64,000 nucleotides of DNA from a bacterium (GTDB lineage Bacteria > Patescibacteria > Microgenomatia > UBA1400 > UBA12108): positions 1-64,000 of the forward strand of contig JAJYKS010000004.1 in NCBI GenBank assembly GCA_021788365.1, written 5' to 3'. Below are positions 15,361 through 24,392 of the stretch, in pieces. Position numbers and translations under genes: made by a program. The notes below the pieces were generated by a model. The model had not been told where the DNA came from. It did no database searches and was given only the letters and a program-made list of their open reading frames with translations. Each line of letters starts with the position of its first letter. The first letter of the stretch is position 1.

Positions 15361-16248
15361 ATGAAAAAGCTCCTCCTGGTCTTCACCACAAGCCTCATCC
15401 TAGGCGGCTGTACCGTGCAGAGCCTTTTCAATAAGAGCCCTGCCGGCCTCGACATTAGCACAACTCCCGTCTCAACAGTTTTCCTAAACGGCAAGAACGT
15501 CGGGAACACTCCCTATTCGGATAAATCGCTAGCTGCAGGTTCATATACGGTGAAACTCGTCCCCGAGGCAGGGGTAGCCGGGTTAGAGCCGTACGAAACA
15601 AAGGTTACCCTAGCAGGAGCAGTCTCAACCGTAATTAGTCACACATTTGCCGTGGCAGACACAGACACACAAGGATATACCCTCTCGCTACAACAAGACC
15701 CAACCGGCAAGACCGCCCTCTCGGTGATCTCCGATCCCGACACGGTCACCGTCACCATAGATGGTACACCGCACGGGTTCACCCCGCTCTCGAGCGTGGA
15801 GATAGCCCCTGGGGCCCACCAAGTAAACGTTGTCTCCCCTGGCTATGTCGCAGAGGATGTGAGTGTTAATGCGGTCAAGGGCTATAACCTAGTTATAAAT
15901 ATCAAATTAGCCAGTCAAACAATCTCACTTGCCCCCGCAACCACCGCTACCGTATCTGCCGAGCCCTCTCCAGTTCCGAGCCCCACAATCGCAGCCAGGG
16001 CGAGCAGCAGTCCATCCCCAAGTCCAACCCCAGAGGTAACAAAACCGTATGTAGTGGTCAACCAAACAGGTACAGGCTGGCTCCGGGTCAGGAAAGACGC
16101 TTCAGCCACATCGGACGAGCTTGGTAAAGCCAATGTTGGAGAGAAGCTACCCTATCTTGGTGTTACCACCGACACAGGCTGGTTCAAGGTACAATTTGAG
16201 GGACAACCAGGCTACGTGTCTGGTCAATACATCACGCTGGTAAAGTAA
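15361..16248 (+). CDS. lipoprotein with two PEGA domains and an SH3b domain
   Basis: 295 residues from the ATG at 15361; a longer in-frame ORF runs back through the tRNA and is not credible. A lipobox (LILGGC, Cys about 17) makes it a lipid-anchored protein. Two PEGA repeats follow: the first at TTPVSTVFLNGKNVGNTPYS, the second at DPDTVTVTIDGTPHGFTPLS ... APGAHQVNVVSPGY. After a Pro/Ser-rich linker (residues about 205-235) comes a bacterial SH3 domain (GWLRVRKDASATSDELGKAN ... GWFKVQFEGQPGYVSGQYI). PEGA proteins display on the surface, and SH3b domains bind wall peptides. It is convergent with the UbiA-type gene. Confidence 0.88.
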   Translation: MKKLLLVFTTSLILGGCTVQSLFNKSPAGLDISTTPVSTVFLNGKNVGNTPYSDKSLAAGSYTVKLVPEAGVAGLEPYETKVTLAGAVSTVISHTFAVADTDTQGYTLSLQQDPTGKTALSVISDPDTVTVTIDGTPHGFTPLSSVEIAPGAHQVNVVSPGYVAEDVSVNAVKGYNLVINIKLASQTISLAPATTATVSAEPSPVPSPTIAARASSSPSPSPTPEVTKPYVVVNQTGTGWLRVRKDASATSDELGKANVGEKLPYLGVTTDTGWFKVQFEGQPGYVSGQYITLVK

Positions 16249-16250
16249 AA

Positions 16251-17180
16251 CTACGAGTACAATATCGTGACAACCATGACCCCCCACACAAGCACAGTGG
16301 TGAGAAGTGGCCAATCGGTCATGAGAACTTTGTGCGGGCTCTCGCCTACATTCCGTTCGTAAATAAGTTGCATATACCGCATAACACCGTAAATAACAAC
16401 TGGCACAGTTGCCATAAGCCATTTTGAAGCCGTAAGGGTTCGGGGAAGAAGAGTAAATAGGGTAAGTACTCGTCCTTCTGGGGTAAACGGTGGATGCTGG
16501 AATGAAAAGAGTGCGTAGGTCAGCCACGTGGTATTGGCAAACATCGAAGTATACGCATCAAGCAGGTCCGGTGTGTAGTGGACAAGCGTGCTCCGGAGCT
16601 TTTGAGGGTCAATGCCGGCGCCGGAGAGTAGGGTCATCTCAGATCGACGTTTCCCAACAGCAAGGAACAAAGATGCCGACACGACGGTCAGGAGGAACCA
16701 GACGTCCATGTGCACATCTATGACAACAGCACCCGCATACACTCGGAGTACGAAACCGGCGGCAATGGAAAACACGTCGAGGATAGGTACGCGCTTCCAC
16801 CAAAGAGAATAAATAATGTTGAGAATAAAATAGGAAGAAGCGGCAAAGAAAAAAAACGTAGAGGTAGTGAGAGCAAAAAAAAGTGATGTCACAGCAAGAA
16901 CAAGAAATAGGAATATCCCCACCTCAAGCGGTATGGCACCGCTTGCCAGTGGCCTATTTTTTTTAAATGGATGTACTCGGTCACTTTTTATATCGACAAG
17001 ATCATTAAAAATATAGATCGCAGAAGAAAGGAGACAAAAGAGAATAAACGCCCACACAACTTTATTAAAGTAGCCAGGAGCAAACAAAAATCCGGAGAAA
17101 ACAATCGCGGCAAATAGTGTAATGTTTTTTATCCACTGCGCTGGTCGCGCGACTTTTGCGATAAGAATAAGTTGATCCAT
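16251..17180 (-). CDS. UbiA-family polyprenyl-phosphate phosphoribosyltransferase (DPPR synthase-like)
   Basis: 309 residues with about nine membrane helices. The first Asp-rich motif NDLVDIKSDRVHPFKKNRPL, with RPLASGAIP after it, and the second loop GKRRSEM fit the UbiA superfamily branch that moves phosphoribose from PRPP to decaprenyl phosphate (Rv3806c-like), as marked by RPAQWIKN near the start and YAGAVVIDV. The product would feed a polyprenyl-phospho-pentose donor for wall or surface glycans. Its start lies 52 bases inside the upstream WecA-type gene. No epimerase (DprE1/DprE2) is in the window, so the final sugar is not known. Confidence 0.8.
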   Translation of the reverse strand: MDQLILIAKVARPAQWIKNITLFAAIVFSGFLFAPGYFNKVVWAFILFCLLSSAIYIFNDLVDIKSDRVHPFKKNRPLASGAIPLEVGIFLFLVLAVTSLFFALTTSTFFFFAASSYFILNIIYSLWWKRVPILDVFSIAAGFVLRVYAGAVVIDVHMDVWFLLTVVSASLFLAVGKRRSEMTLLSGAGIDPQKLRSTLVHYTPDLLDAYTSMFANTTWLTYALFSFQHPPFTPEGRVLTLFTLLPRTLTASKWLMATVPVVIYGVMRYMQLIYERNVGESPHKVLMTDWPLLTTVLVWGVMVVTILYS

Positions 17181-18220
17181 AACAACACCCCCCCAACCAC
17201 AACACCTAGTAAGAAGATTGTATAGATCTTCATCCTGCTATTCAATTGCAAAGCCGCACAGCCCAAGCCTGCCGTGACCAGCCAATAAAATGCAGCAACA
17301 GCTCGTTTACTCCATCCGAGCTTGAGGAGTTGGTGATGGAGGTGCTGCGCGTCTCCCCATACCGGCGATCTCCCAGCGTGTATCCGACGAATAATAGCAT
17401 ACACGACGTCCATCAGAGGTACCCCGAGCACAATGAGCGCAGTCGCAAGTTTAGCTCCCGACAAGATAGACAAGATTGCAAGGAAATAGCCAGCTAGACT
17501 ACCACCGCCCCACCCCGGCATAATCCGCTGAGGATACAGGTTAAAAAGAAGGAATCCACCATACGCTCCGGCGAGGGCAAACGACAGCTGGGCACTCGGC
17601 CAACTTGTCACATCGTTGACAAATCGAAAACTGAGGATGCCCATTACAATCGCAGCGATAACGACAACACCAGGCAGCTGCCCATCAAGTCCCTTTGCAC
17701 CCATGTTTACAAAATTCATAGCCCAGGTGATCCACAAAATAGTCAGCAAGTCACCGATAATGTTAAACGTACGCACTTCACCAAGAACCTTTGCCACGAC
17801 GGTTGGTCCAGAAAAATGGAGTACACTCCCACCAAAGGGGTTGCTAACAAATGCAATACCAATTCCAGAGAACACTACCAAAGCCGCAGCGACAATACCA
17901 AGTATGAGACGAATATAAGGGGAAAGATCCATAATATCGTCCAAAACACCAAGCATCATAAGAATAAACGCTCCGACAAATATCCCAGCCATATGAGCGT
18001 CAAAAGTGCCAAACAACATGGTGGTAAAAAAGAGCGAAAAGAAAATTGGGAGCCCACCACCTCGGGGAACAGGGGTGGTATGAATATGTTTAGGATGCTC
18101 TTTGTTGGTTGATCGATCAACAATACCGAGTCCTCGATATACAAGGATAGTAAGGTAGGTGATCGCAGTTGAGATCACAAATGCAAAAATAAATGGAACA
18201 TAGACAAGTTGTGCGATCAT
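17129..18220 (-). CDS. WecA/MraY-family undecaprenyl-phosphate sugar-1-phosphate transferase
   Basis: 363 residues, about ten membrane helices. The family motifs are GVLDDIMDLSP (the DDxxD loop), NFVNMGAKGLDGQLPG (the NxxNxxDGxDG-like loop, binding metal and UDP-sugar) and GDAQHLHHQLLKLGWSKR (the HxHH loop of WecA rather than MraY). It starts a lipid-linked glycan by moving HexNAc-1-phosphate onto undecaprenyl phosphate in the membrane. Start overlaps the small upstream gene by 4 bases (18217-18220). It clusters with UbiA-type, GT39 and GT2 genes, all on the same strand. Confidence 0.88.
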   Translation of the reverse strand: MIAQLVYVPFIFAFVISTAITYLTILVYRGLGIVDRSTNKEHPKHIHTTPVPRGGGLPIFFSLFFTTMLFGTFDAHMAGIFVGAFILMMLGVLDDIMDLSPYIRLILGIVAAALVVFSGIGIAFVSNPFGGSVLHFSGPTVVAKVLGEVRTFNIIGDLLTILWITWAMNFVNMGAKGLDGQLPGVVVIAAIVMGILSFRFVNDVTSWPSAQLSFALAGAYGGFLLFNLYPQRIMPGWGGGSLAGYFLAILSILSGAKLATALIVLGVPLMDVVYAIIRRIHAGRSPVWGDAQHLHHQLLKLGWSKRAVAAFYWLVTAGLGCAALQLNSRMKIYTIFLLGVVVGGVLLWINLFLSQKSRDQRSG

Positions 18221-18612
18221 AGAAAAAGTGATTGTACAATCCCCGCGAGTGCAAAAAGAAACATGAATGAAAGTATGGCAGCAGCGATAGAAAGAATACG
18301 AGGAACAATAGGAGAAACTCCGGCAAACAAGCGAGAAACAGCAATGTTAACGGCAGTCACAGTAAGCGATAGTCCGGGAAGAAGAAAAAGGAGCGGTTTT
18401 GGTGCAAGCTCAGCCTCGCCCCACGGTTCAGTAAAATAGAGGGGAACAATATGAGGTAGGCGCGGAAGAAGCCACCAAAGTAAGCCAGCTGCAAGTGATG
18501 TCACAAAAATCGCCAAAAGATATGCAAAACGATTGGTAAAATCTGGTATTAACTCTTCCGCCGTCTTTCCCAAATCAAATCGCCGGATAGGAATGGATTT
18601 TTGTACTACCAT
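18217..18612 (-). CDS. small membrane protein with PHIVPLYF motif (DUF1648-like)
   Basis: 131 residues from the ATG at 18612, which lies 1 base after the stop of the upstream glycosyltransferase; the longer frame reaching 18717 would overlap it. Four hydrophobic segments. The segment LPRLPHIVPLYFTEPWGEAELAPK resembles the DUF1648 pattern (LP..ip.H....G..d.w..k), known from small membrane proteins of firmicutes. Function unknown. It overlaps the WecA-type gene by 4 bases and probably belongs to the same operon. Confidence 0.65.
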   Translation of the reverse strand: MVVQKSIPIRRFDLGKTAEELIPDFTNRFAYLLAIFVTSLAAGLLWWLLPRLPHIVPLYFTEPWGEAELAPKPLLFLLPGLSLTVTAVNIAVSRLFAGVSPIVPRILSIAAAILSFMFLFALAGIVQSLFL

Positions 18613-18613
18613 A

Positions 18614-20131
18614 TTAGTGTCGAGATCCAATTTCAAGATAAACGTTAGATCCAAGTATGCTATGTACCAAGACGTAATCAGTAGAGAGGAGCGACGATAG
18701 CTCGGGAAAACTCCCACCAGAAGGAAGTATCACAATATAGCGCGGCTCATGTGCACGCAAGTCTTGTATAACTTCGTCATACGCATGCATATCTGCAACA
18801 TGAAAGCTTACCGTATAACGCCCAGCAGCAGGTAAACGGTCCGTTATATTGTAAAGAGTTGCGTCAGCACCCCATACATAAAGGCGATCCTCGGGTAGCA
18901 TATGTGCCAAAAGGTACGCGCCAATATCATAATTTCGTGGAGCATTAGTGTAACGGGATAGGTAGGTGGAATAAGAAATTTGTTTGGTCACGAGCTGATA
19001 CTCATCGGTATAAATTGTCCATAACGGATAGGTACCAAAACCAAGTGATTTCCCTGCAACAATACCGATAAAAAGAAGAAGAGCTGCAAGCATCCACCCC
19101 ACAACGGTATCAAGGACAAACACAAATGGTAGCAAAAGTGAGAACGGAACGATAGGCTGCAACAAATAGTGGGGATAGGGTCTCCCAGAAAGGAGAGCTG
19201 CGTAAAACGAGAAAGAAAACCACAATGTCGCAAAAACAAACTCGGTAGGCAATCTTTTTCGGAGAAGATAGAGAAGAAAGACAACCGCCACAAGAATTCC
19301 AGTTCTCGCCACAAGTCCATTCTTTAATGTATCTATGAGCGAAAAAGTATGGAGACTACCACTAGAAATATAGCCAAAATTATCGGTAAACACCGCCGAA
19401 AGATAGCTATGACCAATACCACGAGTAAAGTAGTAGACCAACGTCAATCCGAGAGGAAGTATGAATCCACCAAGGTACAAAAATGTCTGCCAGGAGAAAA
19501 AACCGCGAATAGATCCCCAAAACGATGTTTTACGAAAGGCAAAAAGGTACAGCGCAATCGCGAGTATGTCTGCCGCAACAGGGATCTTAAAGAGAAGTCC
19601 AATTCCCGCAACAATTCCTCCCACAAAATATTTTAATAAAACATGTCCAGCATTTTTGCTCCGGGTGGAATCGAGACGCCAGACCATAAGGAGACTTGCC
19701 ACGACCGGTATCATCATAAAAAGCTCCGCATTGACAACAAGACCCTCAAACCACTGCAAAGTGGTAAGAAGGGTAAAGACAAGTGAGGATATATAGGCAA
19801 GCTTGGGTCGTGCCTCCCAGAACCGCCTGGCAAATAACCAAAACAAAACTGTTTGCCCAAGCATGGCCACGGTAAGCGCGGCGTGGAAAGCAAAAAGGTT
19901 GTTGAATACCCCCGCGACCACGTAAATTCCCGGTGGTTTATGGTCAAAGACCACCCTGTAGAGAGATAACCCCTCGCGCCACGCCCGCCCCATGACGAGG
20001 TATATTTCTTCATCACCATAAAAATGAGGGACAAACAGGGATGGAGCGCGCAAAACAAGAACGACAAGAAGGAGAAAGAGGATCCATTCGTTCCGGTTTG
20101 CCCATCGATGTAGTCTTGCAAGCCACGTCAT
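18614..20131 (-). CDS. GT39/ArnT-like membrane glycosyltransferase
   Basis: About 505 residues from the ATG at 20131. The N-terminus shows the GT-C fold start: a membrane helix, then an outer loop with HFYGDEEIYLVMGRAW (the Asp/Glu pair used as catalytic base) and VVFDHKPPGIYVV (the family K-P-P-G/L pattern). About eleven membrane helices follow and a C-terminal outer domain from residue 400 (RYTVSFHVADMHAYDEVIQD). It should transfer a sugar from a polyprenyl-phosphate donor to a lipid or protein on the outer side. Acceptor unknown. It sits between GT2 and the small membrane gene. Confidence 0.82.
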   Translation of the reverse strand: MTWLARLHRWANRNEWILFLLLVVLVLRAPSLFVPHFYGDEEIYLVMGRAWREGLSLYRVVFDHKPPGIYVVAGVFNNLFAFHAALTVAMLGQTVLFWLFARRFWEARPKLAYISSLVFTLLTTLQWFEGLVVNAELFMMIPVVASLLMVWRLDSTRSKNAGHVLLKYFVGGIVAGIGLLFKIPVAADILAIALYLFAFRKTSFWGSIRGFFSWQTFLYLGGFILPLGLTLVYYFTRGIGHSYLSAVFTDNFGYISSGSLHTFSLIDTLKNGLVARTGILVAVVFLLYLLRKRLPTEFVFATLWFSFSFYAALLSGRPYPHYLLQPIVPFSLLLPFVFVLDTVVGWMLAALLLFIGIVAGKSLGFGTYPLWTIYTDEYQLVTKQISYSTYLSRYTNAPRNYDIGAYLLAHMLPEDRLYVWGADATLYNITDRLPAAGRYTVSFHVADMHAYDEVIQDLRAHEPRYIVILPSGGSFPELSSLLSTDYVLVHSILGSNVYLEIGSRH

Positions 20132-20149
20132 GCGTCTAGAATAGCACAA

Positions 20150-21667
20150 TTATGTCTCCTCTGGAGCCACCTTTTCCGTAACCCGGTACTCTATATACTT
20201 GCCAAGCATAAGACGCGTATGTGCATCTATACCGGGCAGAGCGGTAAAAAGAAGTCCAACAAGTGGTGTCGTCACAAACTCGAATATCTCCCACAAAGGC
20301 GTGATAATCGGAATATGCCGCCCTTCGCGTCGCGGTCTTAGGCGGAAGTTAAGAATGACCATAACCAAAAGCGCCAACAAACACACGGTAAGGATTGCAC
20401 TTGTTACTTGGGGCAAGGTTTTACCGATCATGGTACGGGCGAAGTTCTGGTTAAGGAGTGGTGGCAGGAGAGCCCCGAGGGTTATGGCAAACCAGTTAAC
20501 CGGCCATAGGAAATGGTCTTCGAGAACTCGGAAGACTCGAATAGTTTTATCCCAAAACGGAACCTCATTCCCACTCATAATCCACCGAGAGACAATATAC
20601 GGGGTATCCGATACGCCCCATGCCCATCGTTTTACCTGTTCGTACTGATTAAGGTAGGTTTTAACAACCCCCTCCGCCTCAGCAGCATCCGCCATAATAG
20701 GAAGATACAGCGGCTCAACCGTAACCTTGCCATTCAAGGAAAAGAAGGCCTTGAAGAAAAGTCGCCAATCTTCAGGTATAACATCTACATCCCAATAACC
20801 GATGGCATCGATCATCTTAAGGCTTGCGGTATACGTCGAAAAATTAATAAGCCGATCCTTGCGCGCAATGGTTGCAAGTAACATGACTGATGCACTCGAA
20901 GAAAAAACGCGCACAAAAAGCGGCACACGCCAAATATTGTTGTAAAACATGAGGATTGCTTGCCAGATAGTTGTGTATCGGTTCGGGTCATCGAGAAAGT
21001 GGTAGGTAAGGCAGGCAAAATACGAGGGATGAAGCATGGCATCAGCATCCTCGCTGGTTATAGTTATATAGTCAATATTCCTACCTTCAGTGTCCACCAA
21101 TATTCGTTTAGCTTCCTTGGCTCCCCACGAAGTATTGGACGATTTTCCTTTTACTTCGCCAGGAAGGTCAGGATGATAGGTAACCCAAAGATGTCCAAAC
21201 ATTTTTCGATAAACTTTTATGAGTTCAGCAGCTTTCTCACGTGCTGGTTTCCCTTCACGATCCTCAAAACTTAGCATGACGTGAATGTGCTTCACCGGAT
21301 ATGTCTGTTCAGCCAGCTTGTCCAACGTACGCTTGAGAGTAGGGAGCGGTTCTTTGTAGGTAGGTATCACAACAATATGGTGAACACGCTTCCAATCCGG
21401 GAAGAGCTTTACGTCGCCCATCCAATCGTAAACCTGATATGACCGCAACTTAAAATAGCCAAGCACGCTCATCGCGGCGGTAGTCATCGATCGGTAAAAC
21501 CAGTACACGGAAAACGCAATGATATAGTAGGCGACTATTTGCGGAATCACAATAGATCCCCACACGGGGAAAAGAATAAGAAACCACGACACAAAGCCCG
21601 GGAGTATCTCGAGTGCTCGCTTGGTTTTCACCGGATGTCGCCGCATCCACGTACGTAAATTATTCAT
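20150..21667 (-). CDS. processive-type family 2 glycosyltransferase, membrane-bound
   Basis: 505 residues: two N-terminal membrane helices, a GT2 domain and three or more C-terminal helices. GT2 motifs are VVIPTYKEPLPTLKRTLD (start of the Rossmann-like fold), TSEDADAMLHPSYF (the DxD-like metal site), EDWRLFFKAFF (the ED base) and QVKRWAWG (the Q..RW motif of cellulose/hyaluronan-synthase-like enzymes). It would polymerise or add sugars from nucleotide-sugar donors and perhaps export the chain. The start overlaps the tatD stop by 4 bases. Confidence 0.85.
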   Translation of the reverse strand: MNNLRTWMRRHPVKTKRALEILPGFVSWFLILFPVWGSIVIPQIVAYYIIAFSVYWFYRSMTTAAMSVLGYFKLRSYQVYDWMGDVKLFPDWKRVHHIVVIPTYKEPLPTLKRTLDKLAEQTYPVKHIHVMLSFEDREGKPAREKAAELIKVYRKMFGHLWVTYHPDLPGEVKGKSSNTSWGAKEAKRILVDTEGRNIDYITITSEDADAMLHPSYFACLTYHFLDDPNRYTTIWQAILMFYNNIWRVPLFVRVFSSSASVMLLATIARKDRLINFSTYTASLKMIDAIGYWDVDVIPEDWRLFFKAFFSLNGKVTVEPLYLPIMADAAEAEGVVKTYLNQYEQVKRWAWGVSDTPYIVSRWIMSGNEVPFWDKTIRVFRVLEDHFLWPVNWFAITLGALLPPLLNQNFARTMIGKTLPQVTSAILTVCLLALLVMVILNFRLRPRREGRHIPIITPLWEIFEFVTTPLVGLLFTALPGIDAHTRLMLGKYIEYRVTEKVAPEET

Positions 21668-22512
21668 ATATGAAACAAACGCTGTGCATTCTCCGTTGTA
21701 ATCGCACCAATGTCCTGCAAGGAGACTCCTCGTAGGTCGGCGATGATCTGGGCGAGTATTCTAACATTTGCTGGTTCGTTACGTAAAGACAGGTCGATAG
21801 GATCGCCCTTTTTGTCTCTCGGCATCATGAGTGGACTGTCTGTTTCCAACAGGAGGCGCTCAACCGGCACTGTTGGGAGAATGCTTTGGAGCCGCTTACT
21901 CCAGCTTATATTTCCGCAAAATGACACATAAAACCCGCGCCCTAGTATCTCCGACAGCCCTGCCTCGTCATAGGAAAAACAGTGAAATTGCCCCGGCGGC
22001 ATGGCAGGTAAAGTATCCAATACTTCCAGTGTCTCCGGCAAGCTTTCTCGTGTATGCACAATGATTGGTAAATCATACTCCAGCGCTAGCAGGCATTGCT
22101 CCCGAAACAGGTGCATTTGTTCTTTTATGCTATTTTTCAGTTGTTCATTGTTCTTGTCCGTTCCTATTTCTCCAACAGCGACAATATGCTCTCGGTTATT
22201 CGTAATAAGCTGGCGCAACTCCAGGATTCTCCTGCTAAGTAAATCTCGGCTACTGGCCGAGATGTTTAGTCGAGCGTCAGCGAGACCAGGAGAATCCTGC
22301 AAGGATGGGATTTCTTCTGGGTGTATTCCCGCAGCCGCATAAATAGTTTTCGGATGTTTTTTTGCAAGCACCACCGCCCGCCTACTGGTTTCCAAATCTG
22401 TTCCCGGAGCAATAATCTTCTCAACGCCAGCCATTTTTGCTCTCTCAAGTACTGCGTCAAAATCTTCGGAGAAACTATCCCACCACACATGGGCGTGACA
22501 ATCGAAAAGCAT
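21664..22512 (-). CDS. tatD: TatD-family metal-dependent hydrolase
   Basis: 282 residues, a TIM-barrel amidohydrolase. Motifs: CHAHVWW (HxH at the start; relatives have DSHCHL), AAGIHPEE, AVGEIGTDKN (relatives EIGLD), IVHTRE, FHCFSYD and LLETDSPLMMPR. It is a 3'-5' DNase or general deoxyribonuclease in known cases. About 25 residues between HPEEIPSL and EIGTD (DSPGLADARLNI...SRRIL) are encoded by a perfect nested palindrome at 22222-22299, a place where other TatD proteins have only a short loop. It lies 4 bases after metG, the classical metG-tatD order. Confidence 0.9.
   Translation of the reverse strand: MLFDCHAHVWWDSFSEDFDAVLERAKMAGVEKIIAPGTDLETSRRAVVLAKKHPKTIYAAAGIHPEEIPSLQDSPGLADARLNISASSRDLLSRRILELRQLITNNREHIVAVGEIGTDKNNEQLKNSIKEQMHLFREQCLLALEYDLPIIVHTRESLPETLEVLDTLPAMPPGQFHCFSYDEAGLSEILGRGFYVSFCGNISWSKRLQSILPTVPVERLLLETDSPLMMPRDKKGDPIDLSLRNEPANVRILAQIIADLRGVSLQDIGAITTENAQRLFHI
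22222..22299. repeat. nested palindromic repeat, family B, copy 1 (inside tatD)
   Basis: Perfect 13-base arms 22222-22234 and 22287-22299. Inside: CTAA, hairpin ATCTCGGC/GCCGAGAT (22243-22263), then GTTTAGTCGA and a closing GAGACC. The same order is found at 48755-48837 with another arm and hairpin sequence. Confidence 0.8.
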
Positions 22513-22516
22513 GAGT

Positions 22517-23974
22517 CTATCTTACCGCGAGTCGCGGGAATAATGGGGCTGTCTTCTCTATCCTCGCTGCCGAGAACTGTTTTTGTATCTTCTCAGCTGT
22601 CTCCGGTAAAAACGGCGAAAGGTCAACCGCGATCTGCCATATTGCCTCCACCAATCCTTCGATCGCCCGTTGCTTATCATCTCCCTTCATCTCCCATACC
22701 CGCTTCTCAGAAATCATTTGGTCTGCCTGGGAAATACGGCTCCAGATGTCAGTCATTGCCTCATCAAACTTATAAGCCCCAAGTTTCTCTCCAACAATCT
22801 CACTTATTCTTGAATCTTGAATATTAAATCTTGAATCAATACTTGCTGCCATAGCAGCAACTCGTGCAACCAAATTCCCGAGTCCATTTGCGAGATCCGC
22901 CTGGTAAGCCTGCTCAAATTTTTCTTGCGTCATATCGCTATCCTCAAAGGGACTAATCTTAGCCAGAAGGTAGTACCGTAATGCGTCGGTTCCATAGTGA
23001 TGAACGTACTCGATAGGGTCAATAACATTGCCAAGCGATTTACTCATCTTCTGTCCGCCGCTGGTAATAAAACCTCCGACAAATATCTGTCTACTTGGAG
23101 GAAGACCTGCTGCCAAAAGCATAGCTTGCCACATTGCCGTTTGCTGGCGCAAATTATCTTTGCCGCACACCTGGACGGCATTGGGACGGTCAATTGTTCC
23201 CCAGAATTCCTCAAATTTATTAGGCTTGCCCGCCATAGCTTCAGCAAAGGTGGGCCAACCGAGTGCGGATATATAGTAGGTTAGCGCATCAAACCACACA
23301 TACATGACATGTTTTGGGTCATCTGGCACGGGCACCCCCCACGGCATCTTCTCGGCAAGCCGTGAGATACTAAAATCAGATAAGCCTGATGCGACAAAAT
23401 TTCGTATTTCCTTTTGTCGATTCGAGGGAATGACAAAGTCAGGATAGCGATCGTAGTGGGCAAGGAGTTTGTCTGCGAGTTTGGAGAATTGGAAAAAGTA
23501 ATTTTCTTCCTCTATATACTCAAGATCTTTGTTTGGGTGAAGTGGACATCGCCCGTCAACAAGTTCAGAATCTTGCTTCTCCAATTCACACCCAACACAG
23601 TACTTAGCTTTATAAATACCTTTTCGTATGTATCCGGCCGCAGCTACCCGCCGCCACATCTCCTGTGCTGCCGAAAGGTGATCAGGATTGGTTGAACGCT
23701 GAAAACTGTTATACGAAAGATGAAGAGCTTTTTTTAGGCTGTCGAACTTTGCCGCGTATTCATTCACATATATCTGTGGGTCTTTGTTTTCTCCGAGTGC
23801 CTTCTCGTATATTTTTTTTCCATGTTCGTCGGTGCCGGTGTTAAAAAAGACTTCGTCGCCAAGCGCGCGGTGATATCGCGCGAGGGTATCGGCTCGGATG
23901 ATTTCTGCCGCAAACCCGACATGGGGTTTCGCGTTCACATAAGGTGCCGTCGTTGTAATGTAATACTTCGCCAT
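22517..23974 (-). CDS. metG: methionyl-tRNA synthetase
   Basis: 485 residues. Class I signatures: TTAPYVNAKPHVGF (HIGH-like, here HVGF) and KMSKSLGNVI (KMSKS). FNTGTDEHGKKI and a Cys-containing knuckle (YCVGCELEKQDSELVDGRCPLH) are typical of the MetRS2/mycobacterial type. It charges tRNA-Met. The C-terminal dimer domain is absent. A short AT-rich insert (ASIDSRFNIQDSRISE) comes from a gattcaagat-type tandem repeat also seen in the FemX gene at about 30766-30795. tatD follows; a TrpR-like gene lies upstream. Confidence 0.96.
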   Translation of the reverse strand: MAKYYITTTAPYVNAKPHVGFAAEIIRADTLARYHRALGDEVFFNTGTDEHGKKIYEKALGENKDPQIYVNEYAAKFDSLKKALHLSYNSFQRSTNPDHLSAAQEMWRRVAAAGYIRKGIYKAKYCVGCELEKQDSELVDGRCPLHPNKDLEYIEEENYFFQFSKLADKLLAHYDRYPDFVIPSNRQKEIRNFVASGLSDFSISRLAEKMPWGVPVPDDPKHVMYVWFDALTYYISALGWPTFAEAMAGKPNKFEEFWGTIDRPNAVQVCGKDNLRQQTAMWQAMLLAAGLPPSRQIFVGGFITSGGQKMSKSLGNVIDPIEYVHHYGTDALRYYLLAKISPFEDSDMTQEKFEQAYQADLANGLGNLVARVAAMAASIDSRFNIQDSRISEIVGEKLGAYKFDEAMTDIWSRISQADQMISEKRVWEMKGDDKQRAIEGLVEAIWQIAVDLSPFLPETAEKIQKQFSAARIEKTAPLFPRLAVR

Positions 23975-23999
23975 TGACGCTAGTATACAACTCGAGGGG

Positions 24000-24368
24000 T
24001 CATTTCGTCTTCATGATCTTCTCGAGTGCATGGGAAATGCGGATACTCCACACGTCCGCCCACTCCTCAGCCTTTACGCGGGCAAGTGCCATCTGCATGC
24101 CTTTTTTGTTCATAGAGCTGGCAACGCTTGCGACAGTTGCGGTAGATACTTTAAGCGTGTCGTGAATGTGCTCATACGACTGGCCCTTATCTAGGAACAC
24201 ACCTATCGCCAGTCGCTTAGCAAGACTAAGTATCTCGGCTTCCGACATAAGCGATTGGAGAATAAGTTCCACATCTACATCGCTCTTGGCATCTGCAAGA
24301 ACTTGGAAAAGTATCTTGCGTACTTGATCTTGAATATTTTTGTTGAGTTGATCTTTAGATCGTTGCAT
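24000..24368 (-). CDS. TrpR-like (YerC/YecD type) DNA-binding protein
   Basis: 122 residues, all helical. The block LILQSLMSEAEILSLAKRLAIGVFLDKGQSYEHIHDTLKVSTATV (read in parts) matches the Trp-repressor superfamily, where the final helix-turn-helix is QSYEHIHDTLKVSTATVASV. Members such as YerC have no tryptophan pocket and their target is unclear. It sits 25 bases before metG on the same strand and could be the first gene of that operon. Confidence 0.82.
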   Translation of the reverse strand: MQRSKDQLNKNIQDQVRKILFQVLADAKSDVDVELILQSLMSEAEILSLAKRLAIGVFLDKGQSYEHIHDTLKVSTATVASVASSMNKKGMQMALARVKAEEWADVWSIRISHALEKIMKTK

Positions 24369-24392
24369 ACACCTCGATGATAGCAGATCGCT

